A DNA stretch of 6,513 bases from Bacillota bacterium (GTDB lineage: Bacteria; Bacillota; Clostridia; Tissierellales; Sedimentibacteraceae). The stretch is from positions 1 to 6,513 of the forward strand of contig JAEZGU010000103.1 in assembly GCA_023416855.1 (NCBI GenBank), read 5' to 3'. Shown here piece after piece: positions 1 through 6,512 of the stretch. Position 1 is the first letter of the stretch. Every line of letters begins with the position of its first letter. The notes under the pieces were generated by a model. The model saw nothing but the letters and a program-made list of their open reading frames with translations. It was not told the origin of the DNA and did no database searches. The position numbers and the translations under genes were made by a program.

Positions 1-44
1 CCTTGACCGCCAACACCGACTAATAATATATTCTTATTCTTCAT
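1..44 (-). CDS. iorB: Indolepyruvate:ferredoxin oxidoreductase subunit beta, N-terminal fragment
   Basis: The ATG at 42-44 opens a frame reading MKNKNILLVGVGGQG before the window ends. The VGVGGQG glycine-rich motif is the start of the 2-oxoacid:acceptor oxidoreductase gamma-type domain that forms IorB. Only 14 complete codons are present; the gene is cut by the window edge, not visibly broken. It begins 2 bp after the iorA stop codon, and its ribosome binding site (AGGTAGGTG, about 52-60) lies inside the end of iorA, so the two subunits are probably translationally coupled. IorB pairs with IorA in the cytoplasm to oxidise indolepyruvate and other aryl-pyruvates. Identification rests on the short motif plus its position directly after iorA, which together are convincing. 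Confidence 0.88.
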   Translation of the reverse strand, partial: MKNKNILLVGVGGQ

Positions 45-46
45 AA

Positions 47-1822
47 TTAAACACCTACCTTACTGATAGCTTTTACAGGACATACCTGCAGACATAATTC
101 ACAACCCACACATTGAGCTTCATTAATATATGATTTTTTTATTTCGTGTTGGAAATGAATTGCTGGACAACCTGTTCTTACACAAGCTTTACATCCTATA
201 CAAATTTCTTGATCCACTTCACAAACACCTTGAATAGGTCCAAATTCTTCCAAATCCTGTTGAGAATATTTTTTAAGAGCACATGGATATCTTGAAATTA
301 TAACTGATGGTTCATCAAGCTCAAATGCCCAATCCATAGCTTCTTTCATTTCTACTCTGTTTAATGGATTAATTGTTTTTACATGTTCTATGCCTAATGC
401 TCTAACTATTGTTTCTATATCGGCAATTTTAGTTTCATCTCCCTGAAGAGTGTAACCTGTTCCCGGATTTTCTTGGTGACCTGTCATTGCAGTTATTCTA
501 TTATCTAGGATACAAGTAATTGTGTTGCTTTTGTTATAAACAACATCTAACAAACTTGTCATACCTGAATGGAAGAATGTTGAATCACCTATTGTAGCTA
601 TTAGACGTTTGTCATCATTATTTTTTTCAAATACTTTTTTAGCTCCATGAGCCATACTTACACTAGCACCCATACAAACAACAGTGTCCATAGCATTTAA
701 CGGTTCAGTTCCACCTAAAGTATAACAACCGATATCACCGGTAATCATAACATTCTTTCGTTTTGATAATTCATAGTAGAAACCTCTGTGAGGGCAGCCT
801 GCACATAGTGTTGGAGGTCTTCCTACCGCAACAGTTTTATCATAATCTATTGTAGGTTTTTCTGTTCCAAGCAATGATTTTTCAACTATATCAGGATTTA
901 ATTCCCAAGTGTTAGGTATTTTATTTTTACCTATACAATTAATACCAGCTGCTTTAATTTGTTCTTCCATAAATGGCTCTAATTCTTCTACTACATACAA
1001 AGTATCTACTTCTGAAGCAAACTTTTTAATTTTTTCCATTGGTAGAGGGAATGTAAATCCAATTTTTAAATATGAAGCTGAATCTCCAAATGTTTCTCTT
1101 GCATATTGATATGCAACACCTGAAGAAATTACACCAATTTTTTTATCATTCCATTCTATAAAGTTTAAATCTGTTTCATTAGAGAACTTCTCAAGCTCTA
1201 TAAGCTTTTTTTCTACAACTAAGTGCAATTGTTTAGCAACTGCAGGAGCTACGAAGTTTTTGCTTAAATTCTTTGTATAAGGTTTAATAGGAACTTCTAC
1301 TCTTTCTCCAATTTCAACTACCGATTTACTATGGCAAACTCTTGTTGTCATTCTTAACATTACTAATGTGTCATACTTTTCACTTATTTCCATGGCCTTT
1401 ATAACCATGTCTTTGCACTCTTGGCTATCTGATGGTTCTATCATTGCAACCTTTGCCATTTTTGCAAAGTATCTGTTGTCTTGCTCATTTTGAGAAGAAT
1501 GTAACCCTGGGTCATCTGCACTTATTAATACCATACCACCATTTACACCTGTGTATCCCAATGTAAAAAATGGGTCAGCAGCTACGTTTAATCCAACATG
1601 TTTCATAGCTGTTAAACATCTTGCACCTGCATAACAAGCACCTATTGTTGACTCAACTGCAACCTTTTCATTTGGAGCCCATTCTGCAATTATTTCTTTA
1701 TAAGGAGCTATGTTCTCGAGAATTTCAGTACTTGGAGTACCGGGATATGCTGCAGCATAGTGAATACCTGCTTCATATGCTCCTACTGCTATCGCTTCAT
1801 TGCCTGTCAATAACTTTTTCAA
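47..1822 (-). CDS. iorA: Indolepyruvate:ferredoxin oxidoreductase subunit alpha
   Basis: This is the catalytic subunit of the oxygen-sensitive enzyme that decarboxylates aryl-pyruvates (from Trp, Phe, Tyr transamination) to aryl-acyl-CoA, reducing ferredoxin. The 591-residue protein has normal family length. An N-terminal pyrimidine-binding domain (about 1-170) begins with a TGNEAIAVGAYEAG stretch and has the YPGTPSTEI signature at 26-34. A middle transketolase-C-like region follows, then the thiamine-diphosphate domain (about 335-515) with GDSTFFHSG at 412-420 and DNRITAMTGHQ at 440-450. Two [4Fe-4S] ferredoxin clusters close the protein: C541, C544, C547, C552 and C571, C574, C577, C581. 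The start is TTG at 1820-1822, chosen because AGGAGG lies 7 nt upstream and the next in-frame Met is residue 73, well inside the domain. The gene is followed after 2 bp by iorB and preceded by a putative sigma-54 promoter. No frameshift or missing cofactor ligand is seen. Confidence 0.96.
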   Translation of the reverse strand: MKKLLTGNEAIAVGAYEAGIHYAAAYPGTPSTEILENIAPYKEIIAEWAPNEKVAVESTIGACYAGARCLTAMKHVGLNVAADPFFTLGYTGVNGGMVLISADDPGLHSSQNEQDNRYFAKMAKVAMIEPSDSQECKDMVIKAMEISEKYDTLVMLRMTTRVCHSKSVVEIGERVEVPIKPYTKNLSKNFVAPAVAKQLHLVVEKKLIELEKFSNETDLNFIEWNDKKIGVISSGVAYQYARETFGDSASYLKIGFTFPLPMEKIKKFASEVDTLYVVEELEPFMEEQIKAAGINCIGKNKIPNTWELNPDIVEKSLLGTEKPTIDYDKTVAVGRPPTLCAGCPHRGFYYELSKRKNVMITGDIGCYTLGGTEPLNAMDTVVCMGASVSMAHGAKKVFEKNNDDKRLIATIGDSTFFHSGMTSLLDVVYNKSNTITCILDNRITAMTGHQENPGTGYTLQGDETKIADIETIVRALGIEHVKTINPLNRVEMKEAMDWAFELDEPSVIISRYPCALKKYSQQDLEEFGPIQGVCEVDQEICIGCKACVRTGCPAIHFQHEIKKSYINEAQCVGCELCLQVCPVKAISKVGV

Positions 1823-1930
1823 TTTGTATCCTCCTTTAAATCATTTATATTGATTACTTAATCATCAATCTTTAAGTTGTCCCATAATGCCATGTTTTTA
1901 GACATACAAAAAGAAACAATACCTATCTTT
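1823..1930 (-). other. Untranslated leader of iorAB (predicted)
   Basis: If the sigma-54 promoter is used, transcription should begin near 1927 and leave a leader of about 105 nt before iorA. It contains a weak inverted repeat ATTGAT...ATCAAT (about 1849-1869 region) just upstream of the ribosome binding site. It also contains a 15-codon ATG-to-TAA frame at 1858-1905 (MSKNMALWDNLKIDD) lacking a well-spaced Shine-Dalgarno. I see no recognisable riboswitch, T-box or intrinsic attenuator. The extent depends on the predicted start site. Confidence 0.4.
1829..1837 (-). promoter_or_regulatory. Ribosome binding site that fixes the iorA TTG start
   Basis: On the minus strand the sequence reads AAAGGAGGA, then ATACAAA-TTG style spacing. 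The AGGAGG core (1830-1835) is 7 nt from the TTG at 1820-1822. This near-perfect Shine-Dalgarno match supports TTG as the true initiation codon; no ATG or GTG is equally placed. Confidence 0.85.
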
Positions 1931-1936
1931 TTATAT

Positions 1937-1953
1937 ATGCATATTTCATGCCA
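1937..1953 (-). promoter_or_regulatory. Sigma-54 (-24/-12) promoter of iorAB
   Basis: The minus strand reads TGGCATGAAATATGCAT. Against the sigma-54 consensus TGGCAC-N5-TTGCA it matches T-G-G-C-A at the -24 element and T-G-C-A at the -12 element, with mismatches only at the C of TGGCAC and the first T of TTGCA. The invariant GG (1951-1952) and GC (1939-1940) have the required 10-bp spacing. It lies between a sigma-54 activator gene and iorA, points toward iorA, and predicts a start near 1927. The location and geometry make chance unlikely, but no transcript evidence is available. Confidence 0.78.
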
Positions 1954-2046
1954 AATTTTTATTTTTTTATTCATTTTAATTGGATAGTAAATTTCAATGA
2001 TTCTTACGTTTGCATTTTAGCTTCTTTTTTAATAAATACGATTATA

Positions 2047-2085
2047 GGGTTAAATGGTATTAACCATGCAACCCATTAACCCATT
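2047..2085. promoter_or_regulatory. Repeat cluster, probable activator binding site (UAS) for iorAB
   Basis: This stretch has several overlapping symmetries. AACCCATT occurs twice in perfect tandem (2070-2077 and 2078-2085), and a related AACCAT begins 8 bp earlier at 2062, giving an 8-bp phase. GGTTAA (2048-2053) and TTAACC (2060-2065) form a perfect inverted repeat with a 6-bp spacer. GGGTTAA (2047-2053) is also the inverse of TTAACCC (2076-2082). The cluster starts 94 bp upstream of the -24 GG of the putative sigma-54 promoter, the usual range for enhancer-binding proteins, and overlaps the last few codons of the activator gene. Binding by that activator is inferred. Confidence 0.6.
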
Positions 2086-4133
2086 GACAAATAATAATAT
2101 GCTTTTTTACCAAATTCAGTTATAACAGTTCCACTTCGACCTTTATATATTTCTACCATTTTGTAATTTTCAAGGTTTATAAGTATGGTTCTTATTTCCT
2201 GTTCACTTATGAACATACCTTTGTTCTTGGCTATATCACTAAGTGTACGCCTTCCTAACCTTTGGTTGTTTTTACTTCCAATCATTAATTCTTCAAGCAC
2301 AAAAATATACTTTTTTAAATTGTTACCTGCTTGCTCAAGAAATTCATAAATTATATTTTGTTCTGAGGAGATAAGTTTATTATCTGTAGTCTTTTCACTA
2401 TAATCTGCCGGTATATCTTTTTGGTCTACTACTTTTAATCCCAGGTTTACTAAATATTCTACGCAGTTTCTTAATTCTCTAACATTTCCCTTCCAACTGT
2501 AATTCAATAAGAAGTCCCTGGCCTTATCAGTCAATGCAAAATCACTGTCAAATGACTTTTTCAAATAATCAACAAGACCTAAAATATCTTCTTTTCTATT
2601 TCTAAGAGGCGGAATTTTTAATGGGAGAACATTTAATCTATAATATAAATCTTCTCTAAATTCAGCATTATCAACCATCTTTTTTATATTTTTATTAGTT
2701 GCCGCTATTATTCTTATGTCTACATCTATTATTCTGTCTCCACCAAGTCGCACTACTTCTCTTTCCTGAAGCACTCTAAGAAGCTTAACTTGCAAACTCA
2801 TAGGCATTTCAGTTATTTCATCCAAAAATAATGTACCTTTGTGAGCAAGTTCAAACAGACCTGGTTTACCTCCCTTTCTTGCACCGGTAAATGCACCCTC
2901 TTCATAACCAAACAATTCACTTTCAAGCAAACTTTCAGGAAAAGCTCCACAATTAACAGGAACAAACTGAAACTCTTTTCTCAAAGAATTGTTATGTATT
3001 GCTTGAGCAAATAATTCTTTACCCGTACCGGTCTCTCCTGTTATTAATACAGAGGAATTTGATTTTGACATTCTTTTTGCGATATTTTTACATTCTATAA
3101 TGGATTCACTTTCTCCAAAAATATCTTCAAAATTGTACTTTGCTGTATATCCCTTTCCAATAAGTTTTTTTCTAAGCATATATTCCTTTTTTTCTAAGTC
3201 AGAATACCTTCTTATTATAGCTACTGCACCATACATCTTTCTTGAATGCAACAAAGGATTTACAGATACAACTACATCATATCCATTAATTTTAATTATT
3301 TTTTCCTCAACGGGTTTTAAATTTTCTATTGTATAATCAAAAGGTATTTCCGGAAACAAATCAATTCCTTTTTTATTCAATACATGTTGGCTATCTTTTC
3401 TAACTATTTCTTTTGCATTATCGTTGTATAAGTAAATATCGCCCTCGTTGTTTATTCCTATAACACCTGCATCAATATTCTGCATCAAAATATCTAATTG
3501 ACTTTCTCTACTGTTTGTAAGGCCCAATATTTTTAAAAAACCAAAGTTTGCAGTTTTAATTTCTTTATAGCTTCTCACAACATCTTGTCTATCTAATATA
3601 GAAAACAAGTCAAATTTCATGCCAATATCTATAATTGTATTGATATCTAACAAGCTGTTACCTATATTTATTATTTTCTTATTAACACTCGGCGTATAAT
3701 CCGATTGGCCTAAAACAATAAACTTGTCAAAGTCATCAATATTTGAATTCCAAAATGACTTAAGGTCAATATGTCTTGCACCAATCTGATAGATTATCGA
3801 AATTATCTGTTCGGCCATTTCTGGACTTTCATCTATTAATACTACTTTAGATCCTTCTTTTAGCTTAGATATTTTATCCATGCCTGATTTAGATATTGTT
3901 CTATGGGCAAACAAAAGATCAGTGTCTTTATTAACATTATTTTTTATTTTTTTATACAGATGATATGAAGGAATCAATAATACATCTGCATTTATTTTTT
4001 TTTCACTATTTTTCTCCAAATCCTTTAAGATATATGTTTTAATATTTATTTTATCTGAAAATAAACTTTTAATTTGGTTGTAATAGCTGTTTACAGATTC
4101 TATAGTATAACTTACTATTGCCAACGACTTCAT
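2076..4133 (-). CDS. Sigma-54-dependent transcriptional activator (enhancer-binding protein) with PAS domain
   Basis: This 685-residue cytoplasmic regulator should activate sigma-54 RNA polymerase at -24/-12 promoters using ATP. Residues 1 to about 185 alternate strands and helices and form an unrecognised sensory domain, possibly a distant PrpR_N-like fold. A PAS domain follows (about 208-310; LDILMQNIDAGVIGINNEG at its start). The AAA+ motor (about 335-565) is intact: Walker A GETGTGKE 366-373, sigma-54 contact loop GAFTGA 413-418, Walker B TLFLDE 434-439, arginine-finger region FREDLYYRL 492-500, sensor II GNVRELRN 549-556. The C-terminus is not the usual Fis-type HTH: residues about 625-685 read as a winged-helix-like domain (helix at 630-638, helix 643-657, wing around 661-671). 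The start ATG (4131-4133) has AGGGAGA 7 nt upstream. The gene follows the beta-CASP gene by 18 bp, presumably in one transcript. Its likely target is iorAB, directly downstream. The ligand is unknown. Confidence 0.93.
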   Translation of the reverse strand: MKSLAIVSYTIESVNSYYNQIKSLFSDKINIKTYILKDLEKNSEKKINADVLLIPSYHLYKKIKNNVNKDTDLLFAHRTISKSGMDKISKLKEGSKVVLIDESPEMAEQIISIIYQIGARHIDLKSFWNSNIDDFDKFIVLGQSDYTPSVNKKIINIGNSLLDINTIIDIGMKFDLFSILDRQDVVRSYKEIKTANFGFLKILGLTNSRESQLDILMQNIDAGVIGINNEGDIYLYNDNAKEIVRKDSQHVLNKKGIDLFPEIPFDYTIENLKPVEEKIIKINGYDVVVSVNPLLHSRKMYGAVAIIRRYSDLEKKEYMLRKKLIGKGYTAKYNFEDIFGESESIIECKNIAKRMSKSNSSVLITGETGTGKELFAQAIHNNSLRKEFQFVPVNCGAFPESLLESELFGYEEGAFTGARKGGKPGLFELAHKGTLFLDEITEMPMSLQVKLLRVLQEREVVRLGGDRIIDVDIRIIAATNKNIKKMVDNAEFREDLYYRLNVLPLKIPPLRNRKEDILGLVDYLKKSFDSDFALTDKARDFLLNYSWKGNVRELRNCVEYLVNLGLKVVDQKDIPADYSEKTTDNKLISSEQNIIYEFLEQAGNNLKKYIFVLEELMIGSKNNQRLGRRTLSDIAKNKGMFISEQEIRTILINLENYKMVEIYKGRSGTVITEFGKKAYYYLSMG

Positions 4134-4151
4134 CTTATGTTCTCCCTACTT

Positions 4152-5825
4152 CTATTCTCCGGAAAGCATCGTTAAATTAATAATTTCGTTTTCTAAATCA
4201 ATAATTATATTATTGATTTTTTTATACTGCTCAATATCCATATTTGAGTTTACTTGTTCCTTAGTTCTTTTAATCGCAACATCAAATACTGTTTTCAATT
4301 CTTCTATTTCATTCAACAACTTAGTAATTCTTTTTTTGTTTATACCTTCAGTTCTTTGACTATATTCTGCTGCTTTAGTATCTACTTCTGCTTCTTCAAC
4401 TATTTTATTTTTCTTAATTTCATATACAACATTATGTTCAGGAATAATGCAATTTAATTTAAGCTCATTTTTTACTTCTCTTGCAAAGTTTTCCTTTGCT
4501 GATTGTTCTCCATGTACTATAAATACGGTCTTAGGTTTTTCCTTAAATCCCTTCAGCCAGTTCAATAAACCAATTTTGTCCGCATGACCGGAAAATCCTT
4601 CTAAATTGTGTATTTCAGCTTTTACATTAATATTTTCACCTAATACCTTTACATTTTTTTCTCCATCTACAATTCTTCTCCCTAAAGTTCCTTCCGCTTG
4701 GTATCCAACAAAGACAATGCTTGATTCATTTCTCCATAAATTATGTTTTAAATGATGTTTTATTCGTCCAGCATCACACATTCCACTAGCTGAAATTATT
4801 ATTTTAGGCTCCATTGAAAGATTAAGTTGCTTTGATTCCTCAGCACTTTGGCTATAATGAAGATTTTCAAATTCTAAAGGATTGTCACCCTGCATTATAC
4901 ATTCTCTGGCTTCTTCATCAAACACATTGGCATTTCGTTTGAAAACTTCTGTTGCTTTAATTGCTAAAGGACTATCTATATATACAGGTATTTTTTTTAG
5001 TTCGTTTAATTTTTCTCCAATTTCGTTTATATGACAATCATAATATTTGTTTAATTCATATATCAGTTCCTGAGTTCTCCCTACAGCAAAAGAAGGAATT
5101 ATTACATTACCACCTCTTTTGACTGTTTCTAATATTATGTTTAAAAATTCTTCAGCTCGATTTTCTATGTCCTCATGCACCCTATCACCATATGTTGCTT
5201 CCATAATTACATAATCAGCTTTTTCTATTATAGCAGGATTATTTAATATCGGTTTTTCATTCATTCCTATGTCGCCGGAATACACAAGCTTAACATTTTC
5301 TTTGTTCTCAGAAAACCACATTTCAATTATGGATGAACCTAATATATGTCCCGCATCATTAAACTTCACTGTTAGAACATCATCTATTGCTACTATTTGG
5401 TCATATTGAACTGTTTTAAAATATTGAAAGCTATCTAATGCATCTTTTTGAGTATATAATGGTTCAACTAATTTCCTTCCTGTTCTCATTGCTTTTTTGT
5501 TTTTCCACTCAGCTTCTGTTTCTTGAATATGAGCTGAATCTAATAGCATAATCTCGCACAACTCATAGGTTGACTTAGAACAATAAATAGTTTCCTTAAA
5601 TCCATTTTTAACAAGCAAAGGTATTCTACCACTATGATCAATATGGCTATGACTCAATAATAAATAATCAATTTCAGCCGGGTTTAACTCAAATTCATCT
5701 ATATTTAAATCATCATCCTTGCCTTGATACATGCCACAATCTAACAGTATTTTTTTATCCCTATATTGTATTAAATGACTTGAACCGGTAACACCTTTTA
5801 CAGCACCTAAAAATTTTATGTTCAT
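4152..5825 (-). CDS. Metallo-beta-lactamase fold, beta-CASP family ribonuclease-like protein (CPSF/YSH1 type)
   Basis: This is a predicted zinc-dependent nuclease acting on RNA, of the bacterial branch related to CPSF-73/Ysh1 rather than classical RNase J. The 557-residue protein carries every catalytic motif: HSHIDH 59-64 (motif 2), H160 in DAGHILGS (motif 3), D185 in SGDIG (motif 4), then beta-CASP motif A E209 (EATYGD), motif B H414 (FSGHAD) and motif C H438 (VHGE). The RNA-specificity (RMMBL) segment is around 400-460. Beyond about residue 485 there is a Lys/Glu-rich helical tail, possibly coiled-coil, that may mediate oligomerisation. The start ATG (5823-5825) has a perfect AGGAGGT 5 nt upstream. 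It has its own sigma-A promoter and lies 18 bp before the sigma-54 activator. Its substrate and its link to aromatic amino-acid metabolism are unknown; co-transcription may be incidental. Confidence 0.9.
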   Translation of the reverse strand: MNIKFLGAVKGVTGSSHLIQYRDKKILLDCGMYQGKDDDLNIDEFELNPAEIDYLLLSHSHIDHSGRIPLLVKNGFKETIYCSKSTYELCEIMLLDSAHIQETEAEWKNKKAMRTGRKLVEPLYTQKDALDSFQYFKTVQYDQIVAIDDVLTVKFNDAGHILGSSIIEMWFSENKENVKLVYSGDIGMNEKPILNNPAIIEKADYVIMEATYGDRVHEDIENRAEEFLNIILETVKRGGNVIIPSFAVGRTQELIYELNKYYDCHINEIGEKLNELKKIPVYIDSPLAIKATEVFKRNANVFDEEARECIMQGDNPLEFENLHYSQSAEESKQLNLSMEPKIIISASGMCDAGRIKHHLKHNLWRNESSIVFVGYQAEGTLGRRIVDGEKNVKVLGENINVKAEIHNLEGFSGHADKIGLLNWLKGFKEKPKTVFIVHGEQSAKENFAREVKNELKLNCIIPEHNVVYEIKKNKIVEEAEVDTKAAEYSQRTEGINKKRITKLLNEIEELKTVFDVAIKRTKEQVNSNMDIEQYKKINNIIIDLENEIINLTMLSGE

Positions 5826-5830
5826 TATGT

Positions 5831-5837
5831 ACCTCCT
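5831..5837 (-). promoter_or_regulatory. Strong ribosome binding site of the beta-CASP gene
   Basis: The minus strand reads AGGAGGT followed by 5 nt and then ATG at 5823-5825. The full anti-Shine-Dalgarno match confirms the start codon and suggests efficient translation. Confidence 0.85.
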
Positions 5838-5875
5838 AAGAGTATTTTATATGTATTTTAAATTATTATATATTA

Positions 5876-5904
5876 ATTATAAGGCAATTTAATCAAAATA
5901 ACAA
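5876..5904 (-). promoter_or_regulatory. Sigma-A promoter for the beta-CASP/activator unit
   Basis: On the minus strand a -35 element TTGTTA (5899-5904) is separated by exactly 17 bp from a perfect -10 TATAAT (5876-5881). Transcription would start near 5869, leaving about a 44-nt leader before the beta-CASP start codon. The -35 box abuts the spoVT terminator T-tract, giving a compact terminator-promoter junction. The surrounding DNA is very AT-rich, so -10-like hexamers also occur by chance (another TATAAT-like run lies a few bases downstream), which tempers confidence. Confidence 0.68.
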
Positions 5905-5905
5905 A

Positions 5906-5943
5906 TAAAAAAACAAAGATGGTTTTATAATAAACCATCTTTG
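5906..5943 (-). terminator. Rho-independent terminator of spoVT
   Basis: Bases 5914-5925 and 5932-5943 form a perfect 12-bp inverted repeat (arm CAAAGATGGTTT on the plus strand) around a 6-base loop. In the minus-strand direction the hairpin is followed immediately by TTTTTTTATTT. It lies 17 bp after the spoVT stop. The other side has no T-run for plus-strand transcripts, so it works in one direction only. Confidence 0.92.
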
Positions 5944-5960
5944 ACAATTCTTAAAATTAT

Positions 5961-6512
5961 TTAGCTTTCCATTTGTCTTGATAAAAACACACTTGCAGTT
6001 TTAATTAACTTTTCTTCAACTTCAGACATTTTTGCCGCTTTATCCTTTGATAAGAGCATTATTGCTCCTATTGGATCACCATGAACTAATATTGGAGAAA
6101 TCACTTGACTAATATAGTTATCAGGATTAAATTCATTTGCAGTAATTCTTATTGGCTTAGAATTTCCGTTTGTTACGTACATTTCTCTGCTTTCAATAAT
6201 TTTTTCAAGCTCAGGGCTCAATCTTTTCTCTGCATAATCCTTTTTTGAACTACCTGATACTGCTATAACTCCATCACGATCTGTAATAATTGCTATATGT
6301 CTTGTTGTTTCAAACAAAGATTCAACATACTCTCCCGCAAATTCTGTTAACTCTCCAATAGGTGAATATTTTTTGAGTATAATTTCACCTTCTCTGTCTG
6401 TGAATATCTCTAAAGGATCCCCTTCTCTTATTCTTAAAGTACGTCTTATTTCCTTTGGGATAACTACTCTACCTAAGTCATCAATTCTTCTGACAATTCC
6501 AGTTGCTTTCAT
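5961..6512 (-). CDS. spoVT: Stage V sporulation protein T (AbrB-type regulator with GAF-like domain)
   Basis: SpoVT is a DNA-binding regulator of late forespore gene expression in endospore formers, under sigma-G control in Bacillus. The 183-residue product has the usual length. Residues 1 to about 50 are the AbrB/SpoVT swapped-hairpin DNA-binding domain, with the hallmark RRIDDLGRVVIPKEIRR at 8-24. Residues about 56-180 match the GAF-like C-terminal domain (for example RHIAIITDRDGVIAVSG at 72-88 and ISPILVHGDPIGAIMLLS at 138-155), which separates it from the short AbrB proteins. The ATG at 6510-6512 is one base from the window edge, so its ribosome binding site and promoter are not visible. 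The start is supported by the canonical MKATGIVRRIDDLGR opening. It is transcribed as its own unit ending at the terminator just downstream, and is probably unrelated to the ior genes. Confidence 0.96.
   Translation of the reverse strand: MKATGIVRRIDDLGRVVIPKEIRRTLRIREGDPLEIFTDREGEIILKKYSPIGELTEFAGEYVESLFETTRHIAIITDRDGVIAVSGSSKKDYAEKRLSPELEKIIESREMYVTNGNSKPIRITANEFNPDNYISQVISPILVHGDPIGAIMLLSKDKAAKMSEVEEKLIKTASVFLSRQMES

Noticed and set aside
909..1109. Plus-strand open frame of 66 codons
   Set aside because: Lies wholly antisense inside iorA, has no ribosome binding site or recognisable domain, and is a shadow of the real gene.
1621..1839. Plus-strand open frame of 72 codons
   Set aside because: Antisense to the iorA start region, low-complexity Leu/His-rich product, no support.
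2047..2067. Palindrome after the activator stop as an intrinsic terminator
   Set aside because: The GGTTAA/TTAACC stem is only 6 bp, AT-rich, and not followed by a T-run on the minus strand; the operator reading fits better.
2062..2085. Repeats as a CRISPR or mobile-element end
   Set aside because: The units are 6-8 bp and contiguous with no spacers, and no transposase or Cas gene is nearby.
3100..3336. Plus-strand open frame of 78 codons
   Set aside because: Antisense to the activator gene between its PAS and AAA+ regions; hydrophobic shadow translation of an AT-rich gene.
2076..4133. Naming the activator PrpR
   Set aside because: The N-terminal domain lacks the PrpR_N signature I would expect, the DNA-binding domain differs, and no methylcitrate genes are adjacent.
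4254..4457. Plus-strand open frame of 67 codons
   Set aside because: Antisense to the Lys/Glu-rich tail of the beta-CASP protein, which yields a Phe-rich shadow.
4152..5825. Classical RNase J assignment
   Set aside because: The metal motif is HSHIDH within a CPSF/YSH1-like sequence (GVTGSSHL opening, FSGHADK and VHGE motifs), and the opening is unlike RNase J.
5961..6512. AbrB transition-state regulator
   Set aside because: AbrB proteins are about half this length; the GAF-like C-terminal domain identifies SpoVT.
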